Of a stretch of DNA of 64,000 nucleotides, positions 52,232 to 64,000 are shown piece after piece. The translations under genes were made by a program, and so were the position numbers. The DNA comes from Metopolophium dirhodum (lineage: Eukaryota; Arthropoda; Insecta; Hemiptera; Aphididae). The notes beneath the pieces were generated by a model. It saw only the letters and a list, made by a program, of their open reading frames with translations, did not search any database and was not told the origin of the DNA. How positions within the stretch are numbered: position 1 is the stretch's first letter; every line of letters begins with the position of its first letter. The stretch spans positions 22,196,001 through 22,260,000 of the forward strand of contig NC_083566.1 of the NCBI RefSeq assembly GCF_019925205.1. Reading direction: 5' to 3'.

Positions 52232-55200
52232 CTATAAATGTAGGTATAAATGCAATTTAATAGTCAATTAAATTTACAAACATTTTATTTTTTATTTTTA
52301 AAGTCGAATATAAAATTAAATAACAATAATATATAAAACCCTAAAAAAAATGATCCTCTATAATTTTTGTAAGAAAGTTTACCCTATAAGATTACTCAAA
52401 ATGCATAAGAATCCATTGTACATAAATGCGTTTTTTTCTAGGTTGTGCGTAGATCAGAGAGAGAAACAATATTGCGCAGACATCCTATTAATAATTATAA
52501 CTTTACAGTGATGTGTGTATGGTTCTTTTTTACATCTGACAACACTTTTTTTAGTAGATAAATTGCTTCAATCTTCAACTTTAATGAGTTTTCTACCTTT
52601 ACATGTAGGACCTTGTTAGTATTTTGGGGGTCGGAAGTAGAACATATTTTCTTGTGCATTTCATAACAATTGGGAAAAACTAATAAAAACTGATAGAAAA
52701 CTTGATTATTAATATAGCAACAGTTTAAAAAAAAATTGCAGATTTCAAATGTTCATCAAATATTTGTATTACCTATAATTTGATAAACATGAAATATAAT
52801 ATTTTTCAAAATAAATTTTAGATGTTCTTAAGCAACCAAGGTATTCATTATTGGCCTTTTGAATGTTCAACTTTATTCAATTTAGGTTGATAAAAATTTC
52901 GTTTCTTTGTCTAAAAATTTGAAAGTTTATGCAAGGTTCATTATATTGTGTACTTTGTTCTTTTAGCAGAATAAATATCGAAAATACATGGGCATATAAT
53001 ATTATATACTAAAAACCTGTTCACGCCATTTTAGGGTACGATGGTTTAGCAAAAACTAGTTCAACTTACTGAATTATGGAGATGATTGTAATAATATAAA
53101 TACAATATCATACAAATTATATGGTTATAACTTTATAAGGAAATAAAACACTATTCAACTTTTAAATATTGTATTTAACGTTTTGAAGATTTTTTTCTGT
53201 TTTTGATAGCCAAATGAGGGTAGACCGTTTTCGTATTACTTCTCCTGGACCGTTTTGAGAAATTACATAAGTTAATGTTTATGTTTAACGTTAAAATAAT
53301 TTTAAACTTTGGTGTTGGAATCAATTGCGTGTTTTATCATCTCCACCCATGTTACTCGTTAATTTTATTATTTAAGATATATTATTGTACATAATATTAA
53401 AATTATAATATGGATTCAAGGTTTTGTAAGAGTTTTTTTTTAAATAAATATATTCAACAAAAGTTTTATATTTTGTAAAAATAAATTCATGTATTAATGC
53501 ACTTAATTAAATACCTATACTCTATACGCTATACCTATACTCTGCAGTAGGCTATAACGGTTTATTATTTTTCACAGGCGCTCATGACGTGATAGTTTAA
53601 AATAGTATATGTAATAGCTACACACATGGAAGTTAAATTTCAATTTTACAGATATAGGTCAAGTTCGACCACGGGATCATTAATGTCTGCCAATGAAGAC
53701 AAATCAAGATTGAGTCTGCAGAAGGTTGACCCCTTAAAAAATAAATGAATATTCAATATATCACTCTTCAGTAATTATTACGCTGTCAAACACATTTTTA
53801 GAAATATATTTTCTACAAGGGTGAAAATTTTCCGAGCATATAACATGTATTCGTAACAAGAAATAATTAAAGTTTATGGGTGTTAATGAATTTAATATCT
53901 TATCTCAGGCAATCATTAATTATTCAATGTTGATCACGGTCCAGACGATCTAATTGAGACGACTAGGCAACGATAATATCATAAATGAATATATGGTTAA
54001 ATGTAATTTATTGTCATGAAATGAGTACGAATAATTTACCAGGAAGCTTTTACAATATTTTACATACAAAATGATAACGTCGATGCAAAGTTAGTCATGG
54101 TTATTATGTCTTACAGTATACAATTTATATTTTGAAAACCTTTAGTTATTGCAATTATTACAATTTTTTTTATGATTTGATCAAATTTATAAAACTGTTC
54201 AAAACGTTAGATCATGGTTGATTTATTATTGATGAACACGACGTACAGGTTGATTTTTCAACCAATAAATAATCACCGCAGATTTGTTGTCTCTAGGATG
54301 TTATTATCACAGTCAATAAGCTATCGAAATATTTATAATAAAAATCGTGCAACGTTGCCAAAATATTGATATTCAAACAATGCATTTTTTTTACGCTGTA
54401 CTAACGACTAGTATGGAAATCTTTCAATACATAATATTATGTAACATATAAACACAATGGAAGTCAATAATAGCCCCAGCTGGCTCTATAAGATATGTAT
54501 AGAGATCATATTATATACAATGTATTGAATTTGCGTGTACGACTTGTCTCAGATTTATGAAACAAAATAGTTTTCGTTGAGATTTAAGAATATCTTCTTA
54601 CATTCAATTTAATTAGTTTCACAGGTATATTAAATAAAAATTTAACATATCTACTAATTATTTATTACTATCTGGATGCCTGTACAATATCCTACAATTT
54701 GTACCATTTGCTCCATTACTTATTAGTTTCGTTGAATGTCATATTATATTGTTGACAATATTATGTTAAACATAATTGTTTGAGTAATAGTTGGTTTTGT
54801 TAGTTGTCATTTGATTACTTACATATTATAGGCTATAGGTAGTTAACTAATACTTTGTTGATTCTTGTAGATTATTATTTTTGCAACAGTAAAATAGAGT
54901 TGATTTAACCGATTAATAATGGATGTAACGTTAGGTTATCTGTGGAATCTAGATTTTGAACCATCGAACATACCTATATTAATATACTAAATACACGTAT
55001 TAAACAATAAACAGACCGGATACCGTAGCCAAGAGAAAACGTTAGGGGCATGACGACAAAGTATAAAAGACCAAAAAAATAAAAAATTATGCGATTCAAG
55101 TGAAAAAAGACACTATGGCTGTGGTTTCACTAAGCGTATATGTGTGTGCGTATGTGTGTGTATGTGCGTGTGCGTGTGCGTGTGCGCTCGCGAGAGTATC

Positions 55201-55333
55201 GGAGAAGAAACCCGGACCTATAAACTACGTTGAACAAAATCTGACCGCGATATAGACACGTGAAATTAACATTTTCGTATATAATATCGTGATATTATGA
55301 TGTGCTATTGTGTGCTGTAAATTATAATGAAAC
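52232..55333. other. Upstream region of the RhoGEF; no certain gene
   Basis: Mostly AT-rich. One patch at 53650-53732 has more balanced composition and is open on both strands. On the - strand it has phases that would join the 52231 acceptor (83 bases, phase 0 to 2). On the + strand it follows a ttttacag acceptor and reads a Ser-rich frame. I cannot decide whether either is real. Confidence 0.3.
55138..55190. repeat. TG/CG-rich simple repeat
   Basis: Alternating purine-pyrimidine run (tgtgtgtgcg, then gtgcgtgtgcg, then ctcgcgag) of about 50 bases, a typical Z-DNA-prone microsatellite. Confidence 0.85.
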
Positions 55334-55951
55334 GTATATACAGGGTGATCAGTTTAACCAGCAACGCTATTATTTTCTCGGAGAACGTTTTTATTTCATA
55401 ACATAAAATTATTTTTGTACAGTTTTTAGTATTTATAACATAACATTTTGGCAAAGAAACCTAATTCGTATTACGAATATTGTTCATTAGGATTTTCGGT
55501 AAACGACATAAAAAAAATGTTATATTTCATTATTTCTTATCGAAATAATTGAATAGACATTTTGACTTATAAATATCACTTGAGTAGTATTTTATGGCGA
55601 GCGTTTAACATATTGATGTGAGAACTATTGCTATACACTACTGCAGGGTATCTGCCAGATGGGTACCTACCCGCCACACATCACAATATTCGTATTACCT
55701 ATATCTAAACTTTAAATAAAATAGCAACTGCCTATTGCATCAATTTCAATTTAATTTTTACAAGCCGACAGTTACATATTATAGACATAATATTCTGCTC
55801 CACGATACAGAATTTAAACATCATGCATGTTTTTTTTCTCTGCAGGAATATTATTTTATATACAACTTTCAGTTATTTTTCAAACAACATAATATATTAT
55901 TTTTCTTCAAAATCATTGCTAGAACAGTTAAATCGTTTACCCTGTATATAC
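55334..55951. mobile_element. Non-autonomous DNA element with gtatatacagggt ends
   Basis: A perfect 13-bp inverted repeat (gtatatacagggt at 55334-55346; accctgtatatac at 55939-55951) bounds about 618 bp. The similarity continues more loosely inward (both have 'tttaac' about 20 bases in). The TA at the junction would suit a Tc1/mariner-type TSD. The open frame at 55735-55965 runs across the right end and has no motif. Confidence 0.55.
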
Positions 55952-56938
55952 ATGCCGTAAAATAAAAATAATGCGATATTATATTAAAATAATAATATAA
56001 AATGCTGCTAAACAACGGGTTTGCCTCGGACGCCATTCCGTCACGGCACCGTGTGTTATAAGCACATGTATCATATTATTTAGCCCGGCGATCCGATTAT
56101 TAATAATAGTAATACGTAATGACAGGCGCCTAAAAATATAAACGGTGCAAAAATATCGGATTACTGTGTGTGCCCACGGGTTCTTACGGGATTATAATTC
56201 AATTTTTTTTTTTTTTTTAATTACGTGGCGCTCTCTCGGACTCTGCGTACACGTCTTGTCGTTTTATGAAATATATTATTTTATCCTATTATACGTAGGT
56301 ACCTGCCTACGTGATAACGTGCGAGCGGCGACGCCGCGCCGTCGCATCAGTCCGTATAATATAATATATTAATATCGGAATATTCACCTCAAGGGACTTG
56401 GGCCAAGTTCAGATTAAAATTCCAAGCGTAAGACGAAATTTTCATTAATAAACGCCGTCGTCGAATATAATGTATATATACCTAGGTATTATATACGACG
56501 TGTACTGTGGGTAAAGATGTAAGTCGGTTATATGCGCCTCCTTGGATTCTTCTGCTCCCGTTCGCCACGTACCATATTAGGGCGTGGAAGTCAATTTAAT
56601 TGAAAAAACATCGGTTTTACCATGCTATTATACATTTATAATAAAACCCGTCCGTGTCGGTTGAATAAACGACTGATACTAATTCATTTGCGGTTTACTA
56701 ATAGATATACCTACAAAATAAACAAATCTCCCTATACATATTGCTGACCTATTTGTTTTCAACTAATACCAGTAACACCATCTTGTATACATTACTTATA
56801 TACTTTGACCTCTATATCATACAATATGGAATATAAACTCAGAGGAGGGTAATTTATATAGTGCTCGATTGTTTTTTTTTTGTATGTGAGAGGGGCTATG
56901 GAGATTATTTATTTTACGATTGTTCCTTAGATTTACCA
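55952..56938. other. No gene seen; small CpG-rich patch
   Basis: A CpG-rich patch (gagcggcgacgccgcgccgtc, about 56323-56343) stands out from the AT-rich DNA and might mark a promoter. Otherwise simple AT-rich sequence. Confidence 0.25.
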
Positions 56939-57111
56939 CTTGGAGGCAGGGGCGGATCGACTAGGGTGAGGAGATATGGAAATCTCCACCTGGGCTGATG
57001 CAAATTGGACCCGAAATCTCGTATGGTATTTAGCAATAATTAGATAATTGGGCTGGTTAAGACAGTTTCCCGGCATGGCCGATTTATAGTCTATCCACCT
57101 TTGCTTGGAGG
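56939..57111. mobile_element. Compact hAT MITE with perfect 8-bp TSD
   Basis: The element is 56947-57103 (157 bp), flanked by cttggagg on both sides (56939-56946 and 57104-57111). It begins caggggcggatcgact. The reverse complement of its end is caaaggtggatagact, 12 of 16 identical. Both the CAGGGGCGGAT start and the 8-bp TSD are typical of hAT MITEs. It has no coding capacity. Confidence 0.85.
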
Positions 57112-60100
57112 TAAGCCATTATGAAAAGGCCAATCATTCTTATATTAAAATAACGTTTTCATGTACTTATTTACTTTATTTTCATATGTATATTAGTCTT
57201 GAACAGAGTATCAGTATTTGAGAACTTGTATAAATAAATATTATTAACTACCTATGACATTATTATTTATTTGCTCGGGCAGATTATTAATCTATTAATT
57301 TTCTTTACATTTAACAAATCGTTTCTATATGCCGGTTATGAAAATATTATACACCTATAATCTTCAAAATATAAATATATTTGTAATATATCACGTGGTT
57401 CGGCAAGAAATATTATCAGGCGAAACTGGGCCACCGCATTTACCGTCGATGAGTAGGTACTACCAATGACATTTGTCGGCGTCGGTCATATCGGCCAATT
57501 TTCTGAAATAAACGCGTCCGACAGAAGTTTATCGTCCATAAAACAGTCGACAACATACATTATGTACATCATATACTTGTGAGGGATGCCCATTTAACAC
57601 ACCAACTTAATTTTTCAGTCAATGTTGATAAATATTTTTAAGTTCTTAATACTACATATTTTTTAGCATAGTTATATTTTTTAGGTGTTTTCTTTTCTTT
57701 TATGGTATTCCATAATTTTAATTTCATACTCAGCAACAAATTACTTTTCTTACAATTTTCGTGTATATTATGTAATATGACGAGCATTTCCGTATGACTG
57801 CCTTTTCGTTCATCAAATTTGAAATGCGTACAAATAAAAATGTGTTCGTTATATAATACCGCATTGTGTACTACACGGGTTGTATCTACACAATATTACA
57901 TTTTTTTATCATCATTTTATCCATCGATTTCGAAAATATCTGCATTTGGGGCTTGGGGAATCACTGAAAAAAAACGAGGATTGAGGAACGGTAGAGTAAA
58001 TGTGATGATGTGTTAGCACAAGACGAGTACAATATATTTCACTTAAGTAGTTAAGTGCTCTACTGGCTATTGTGAGAACGGTAAAATATTGTTTCTTTGC
58101 ATATGGTTAGTCTTAGTTTATAGCCTACAGGTATCAATGTGACAATGTATCACGGGAAATCAAGTTTGTCTACCGAGAAGAAACTTGAAATCTTTTCTTT
58201 TTTTTTTACAGTCTTCTGGGAAGACTTCACAGTTTATGGTTTCCATAATATAGGCGATATATGATGTGTAGTATATTTTATTGCTTTTTGATGACGTATA
58301 TTTAACGATAACACTCCAATACAAAATCCTGTAGTAGGTACACAAAATTTTTTTTTTAGGTGTATAACTGTTTTCTACCACCATAAAAGATTAAATTCTT
58401 GCTCTTGCACATATTATTAAAAAAAAAAATGTGTTAAGCCCCGTCCTCTTGAAAGATTGAAATCAGTGTACGAAAAAGATATTTGCAAGTTCTTCGCACT
58501 GTGTAAAGCGTCAAAATAATTCGTGTCGACCACTCCGTTCAAATATAATACAGTATTGTACACATTTAAAATGTTTCAACTTGATTTTTTTAATTTAAGG
58601 ATTATCTAAGTGCTAATTTTAGCACTTCCAGAATTGTTCAACACTCATCACTCAAAAAGTTTAAAAGTAGGTATACATACACAAAACAACAACACGACGA
58701 ATGGTCACGTGTTATTTTTAAACGAATTAAAAATCCGTTCGTTCTGCTTAAATTGTACGCGAATTTCGTCCACGCAGCGCTATAGCTACCCCACGTGATT
58801 CTTAAAAATAAACATCCGATATTCGCGAATTCCGGGTTTGAGTCATTGAGCATCATATACTAATATACATATTAGTATACTACATATATTACATTTGTAT
58901 ATAATATACGTCTATACAAAGCAGCACCATCAGCGCTCGTGTATGATTAACCCGATCGGTGTTTTCCGGTTCAGAACGGCCGCGGAGCCCTTCGTTTATT
59001 ATTTACGCATTCCTAATACTATATTATTGTTATTACACGATAAAAAAAAACCGAACTATTATAATATAATCAAAAATACAATTTTGCACGTATACACATA
59101 TTATATTATATACGTCACGGCCAACGCATCTCAAACACACATACAAACGTGCACACACACACCAGAACAAGTACATATATTTTTAGAAACGTTTGATTTA
59201 TAAACTGCTGCTGCAAAAAAAAAAATTATAAAAAAAAAAAAACGAGAGAAAATAAAGCGGCGGAGCCCATTGACGACGAGAGTGCGATGATGTATTATAT
59301 AGAGACGAAGCAGCACAATAACGTTTCGCTATATAACTGCCACATAGGGACGACTATATACGTCATCAAGAATGTGCACCTATTTTACACTCAGTGTGTG
59401 TCTGAAAAATCGACCTCAGAGAAGAACTTACTGCTGTTGGATGTCTGACAAAATCGAGACGCATATACGAACGAATTAATTACTACTGTGTGCATATAAT
59501 ATGCCTGTATCGTGTATTTTGTGTATTCGAACACTTTGAACGGTATAGAGTACGGAATAGGACATATGTATATAATATTATGATTGGGGCTCGGATTTCA
59601 ACTCCATTAACCCCTCCCCTCGTGAGTACGCCGATGTATGAGTGATTATGCACAAGTTATATGATAATAATACCTATTATATATAGTTTCAATACATTTG
59701 CGATATTTTTTATTGAGCGCTTGACAAGGTTCAAATCCGTATCAACTATATATTTCACAACGTTTTTTTAAGGCGTTTTAAACTGTTTTTTTTTTAGGTT
59801 TTTTTAACATTTCATTAATTTATTATTGATTACTTATTATGAATTTCCGGCACTACGATACCAACACTACAATATCCATAGTGCCACGTCAATATAGTAT
59901 AAAATTAGAATTTTTTTTATTCAAAAACAAAAAAAAAACAGATCTCGCTGACAATCGTATATTATAATATTATATAATATAGTTATGTAAACAAAAAAAC
60001 AATATCGTTTCAGCAGTCCGACAAAAAGCAGACATTTTACATTTACTGACAATATACAACGTTTCAAAAACAATAAAGACAGCCCCGCAGGGGTTTAGTC

Positions 60101-62241
60101 CTGTTCGATGGCCGTAAGTATAAGCCTAGGGAAATTATCATGTAAAATACTCTACATGTTCCTGGAAATGTGTGCAACAGACACACAATTCTACGAGGCA
60201 CAAATAGATTTTATATTCGACGAGGAACAAATTGTTTTTTACAAAATATTATTATGTAATTACTAAGTATGTCCATGAGCATTTTATTAAAATATGATCG
60301 AAATTATTATTCAACTTGTGGACTTGTGTGCTTGTTGAGCTACGATCTCGTATTATTATGATATTATTATTATTAGGCTCGGATAATAATTACATTCGAA
60401 TCATTTGATGCATTTTATAAAAAAAAAAAAATGACAACAATCTCTGGTTTACGAAGGAGAGATGTAAGAAGGAGTAATGATAAATAGACACACATATTAT
60501 ACCTATATTATAGTATTATGTTTCAGAAATATATTAGGAACCTAATAAATATTAAATTATTGTTAGGTATTATAGGTATACTTACTTTTGTGGGTGCCTA
60601 GTTAGCTAGTATTGTTGTTTATAAAAATGTAATTAATACAGTATTCATTTTAAAATATATTATAAACAACCAATTTCGTCTAAAAACTTTCTAGTTATCT
60701 ATACATTTTTTTTTTATTAAAAATATTCAACTAAATTTAGAAATAAAAACATTTATCTAGCAACTAGGTCTAAGCAATTATTATCAAATCAACGCATTAC
60801 GGCAATACGACATCTCAAATAATAGAAAATACGTGCATTTTTAGTTAATTTAATTTAATTTATTTGTTAATCCCGTTTTTATTATCTACCTTGACCCCGT
60901 TAGGGATTTTGATGTCATCCATAGTATATTTAAGCTTTCGTTTAGTTTATTTTGTTTTCAATCGCATACAGCATCCATTTATAAGTCACGGACACTGATA
61001 TTCTGACGAACTCGTGGGTTATTCACTCTCGATACAATACTACAATAGTTCATGCCAGAAAATTAGACTGAATCATCCGAAAAACATTTGGCACCGCACT
61101 ATGCCACGAGGAAATGTACGTTCAAATATCGTTCTTCTGGCACAAGATTGATACCATATACATTAATAAAAAAATAAAATCACAAAAAATCATGATTATT
61201 TATCATTAAATAATATCGCTTTGATTAGTGATTGCGAGTACTATAACGATAATATATTATATGCTACACGGCAAATATTGCGCCAACGGAAACATTTTCT
61301 ATATACGTAAAACTCCGGGTAGTTTTCTATTCATATATTTTATTATTTAAAACAGTTATCTATACGCTATCGCATATTACGTAGGTATATATACGCAACA
61401 ACAGGTTCATAGATTTCGAACCAATAGTTGTGGAAAGTTTTTATTAGTATACGTCTCCGATAAATAAATATTTTCGCTAAATTCGATCGATTCATGCAAT
61501 AATTGTCAAATAAAACATATAAACATTTTTTTAACAGCTCCATTTAATAACATAAATACATTTCGATTTACAACCTATTTTATCAAAATTGGTAATGTAT
61601 TTATTAACACTAATTTTGTATTTACACATACATCATAAATAAGTGTACGAAAACGTAATTTCGATAAAAATAATTTTTTATTTAATGGTTTAAGGTGTTA
61701 TTAATGCTAATAAAAAATGAAATTCTATGACGTGTTAGAATTTACAACCAATACAAATCAACAAATTTATGAAATAACTATTAAATCAAATCTTATAATA
61801 TGTATATGTTACCGTCAATGATGTAAATTAGGTAATAACGTAAATGCCTAGCTATTATCATATATTCCTAACATTGGTAGACAATATTATCGTCAATGCC
61901 TAGGCATTAACTGACAGCATATAGGCAAGGTTGTGAAATTCAAATATTTTGTTAACACATTTACAACTATGACAAGGAAATTACTTACATTTCTAATACT
62001 GATAGACAATGTTGATAATTTTGTTTAGAGACATATTTAAATTGGGTCAGAAATTTAATAATGCACATAAGATAAATTTAAACTTAATATTACATTATTA
62101 AAATAAATAAATTGAATCATTTATTTTCACAATTTGATGTACCCCAAAACTTTGAAGATACTATAGGCATGCGTGTGTACAAAAAATTATAATTAAATTA
62201 AAGTATAATTATTAATCAATTATTATAACAAATAATTAATC
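57112..62241. other. No gene recognised
   Basis: AT-rich. On the - strand a strong donor (CAGCA, then GTAAGTTC) lies at about 59433 after a short open frame (MRLDFVRHPTA). It could end a distant 5' exon of the RhoGEF, but there is no homology to support this. The remaining short open frames have no recognisable content. Confidence 0.3.
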
Positions 62242-62344
62242 ACGATTTATATTTTTTTTTTTTTTTTTATTGGGTAACCCGCGGCAACATAGGCTATTGG
62301 GTGTGGGGGAGGGCACTGTAGGTTTTTAAATTACGATTTATATT
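62242..62344 (-). mobile_element. Short retroposon with poly(A) tail and 12-bp TSD
   Basis: The perfect direct repeat acgatttatatt (62242-62253 and 62333-62344) encloses 79 bp. On the - strand this is about 60 bases of GC-richer sequence (containing gttgccgcgggttaccca) followed by a poly(A) tail (poly-T on +, 62254-62268). TSD, tail and orientation are those of LINE-driven retroposition, so it is a SINE or a severely 5'-truncated LINE. Confidence 0.75.
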
Positions 62345-63115
62345 GTAAACCTACTATATAGATGATATATGTATCCGATAGACGGCTATTTTTCACTTAA
62401 AATGTAGTAGTAAAAAGGATGTTATTGTTACTTGTTAGTATTGATTATTGATAAATCGACTTTACAACGCAAGGCCGTTTCTAATTATTAAAATTTACAA
62501 ATACATTATTTCTAATTTCTTTATGCACCAGTGCCTGAAAATAATGGACATTAGATTTATTTCCTAGTCAATATCGTATACTGTCTAATTTGATATCGGA
62601 AATATCATTATTGACTAGGTAGTCATTTACGTTAATTCCTTAATTTACATCTTTGCCGGTAACATATACAAGTATAAAACTATAAAAGCATTCAATATGC
62701 AGATACTGCAATTTATAGTGTATACCCAACACACCTATATATTTTTTTATTATTATTAATAGTATAATATATTATAACAATGTTTCAAAACAAATATATA
62801 TATATTTAATTATTAAGTACCTAATAATGTTACATGACGTTAATGGTGTTCTGTCTTGAAGAGGAAGTCACTTATTAGCTTATAACTTATAATTCATTCG
62901 CGTGTTGTTCATTACTAGACACTTTTGAACTAGGCATATTACACCTACACGTGTAATTGTTAATATTGAGTTCACAAATCAAAAATACTTTTGTCTTTTA
63001 CCAGTTACTATAGTATGTTAAGATAATAATATCTACTGTTGACGTAGTTATGGAAATTTGGTCTGCGGAGGAATATTATTTAGAGTACGTGCATCATGCA
63101 GAGATCGATAGGGAT

Positions 63116-63172
<57 letters not shown>

Positions 63173-64000
63173 TTTTGAATACCGGATAGTTTAAATCAAA
63201 CCATTACTTCAAAGAAAACATATACTTCGATGAACATATTCTTTTTTTATAGAAGAACACATAAAAAAACGTATACAATAATACCTCTTTAGTTATAAAT
63301 TATTTTATAATATATTTACATGATGCATAATAGGTACCTACGGATAACTATAGAATTTTATTATATATTATATATATTCACATTTCATATTTCACAAACA
63401 AAATTAAATTAAATTAAATCCAAGTACTAAGGTTTATTTTCCAGTATTAACACATCTTCAAAAATTATGCAGAAGCATAACTGCAAATTGTGTTACTTAA
63501 AAATCATGAAATTTTTTGAAATATCTAATTTATACGTTTATTTACATAATATCTGCATATGCGAGTATAATAGGAACTTATAAATACATGAACTCGGGTT
63601 AGAATAGGAATTACCTAGTACCAAGTAATATTTTTTGAAGAGATATAAATTATCATAATACACTATATGAATTTGAATATTTGATAAGGGTTTATTAGTT
63701 TTTGAATAAATTTTAAAAATGAAAAAACATGTAGGTACAACAATAATAATGAACATATATTTTAAAACTACATTTTATTTGGAACATAGAGAAACGAGAA
63801 TACGAGATTGCAATATTATCATGTAAATAATAGCTTCAAATTTGAGAAGTATTCAATAGACTTGTCTTAACCTCATAGTTGTTTTTTTAATTTTAGAAAA
63901 TGACTTAAGGGGATTCGATACTGTGATTTTCTGTTTTTGTCTAACACACGCGTGACTTGTATTTTAGACGTGTTTTTTGCCAAACATACCAATTTATCTA
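62345..64000. other. No gene seen
   Basis: AT-rich sequence with one long (CA)n run. The 72-codon - strand frame at 63538-63756 is hydrophobic and low-complexity, with no family motif; I treat it as chance. Confidence 0.4.
63119..63170. repeat. (CA)n microsatellite
   Basis: Twenty-six uninterrupted CA units (52 bases), the longest simple repeat in the window and likely polymorphic. Confidence 0.97.

Noticed and set aside
59380..59470. Possible 5' exon of the RhoGEF on the - strand (donor GTAAGTTC, short frame MRLDFVRHPTA)
   Set aside because: A good donor alone is weak evidence in this AT-rich DNA. No homology or matching acceptor phase can be shown.
1..64000. tRNA genes, CRISPR arrays, bacterial operons
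   Set aside because: No TPsiC-like box with a matching acceptor stem was found, repeats are microsatellites or TE ends, and gene structure is clearly eukaryotic.

Overview
This 64 kb window is AT-rich insect DNA. The word 'taggtacct' and its relatives recur throughout, which together with the gene content points to an aphid (Aphididae). That species call is an inference from composition and from memory of aphid genomes, not from a search. There are no bacterial-style genes, no CRISPR array and no tRNA that I could find. Coding sequence is a small part of the window and is split into short exons.

Two conserved genes lie tail to tail. (1) On the + strand are the last two coding exons of a fibroblast growth factor of the Branchless type (3847-3950 and 26128-26958), separated by an intron of about 22.2 kb. 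The start of the gene lies outside the window or was not found in 1-3846. (2) On the - strand, 16 exons between 51595 and 40614 encode about 827 residues of a Rho guanine nucleotide exchange factor. They cover most of a DH domain, a PH domain and a C-terminal beta-propeller, closely resembling ARHGEF17 (TEM4). All splice phases agree. The N-terminus is missing. The exon that should encode the first DH helix is unresolved: the best placed candidate (52102-52231) fits by splice sites and phase but ends in an in-frame TAG.

Between the genes (about 27.0-40.6 kb) and in the GEF introns and upstream region there is a rich fossil record of transposable elements, several defined by target-site duplications (TSDs) that can be read directly. 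They are three hAT-like non-autonomous elements with perfect 8-bp TSDs (29295-29847, 47082-47317, 56947-57103), a 456-bp Mutator-like element with perfect 33-bp terminal inverted repeats and a 9-bp TSD (35336-35791), a short poly(A) retroposon with a 12-bp TSD (62254-62332), and an element with tatatacagggt-type ends (55334-55951). The Mutator-like element sits inside a decayed LINE reverse transcriptase (about 34840-36130), so the order of the two insertions can be read.

The 22 kb FGF intron holds no conserved exon that I recognise. It contains microsatellites, a GC-rich island at about 19.7-20.46 kb, a promoter-like GC/TATA cluster near 11.9 kb and a homeobox-like palindrome at 7268-7291. 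The two genes act at opposite ends of signalling biology (a secreted FGF ligand, and a cytoplasmic Rho activator). Nothing in the sequence links their function beyond adjacency.
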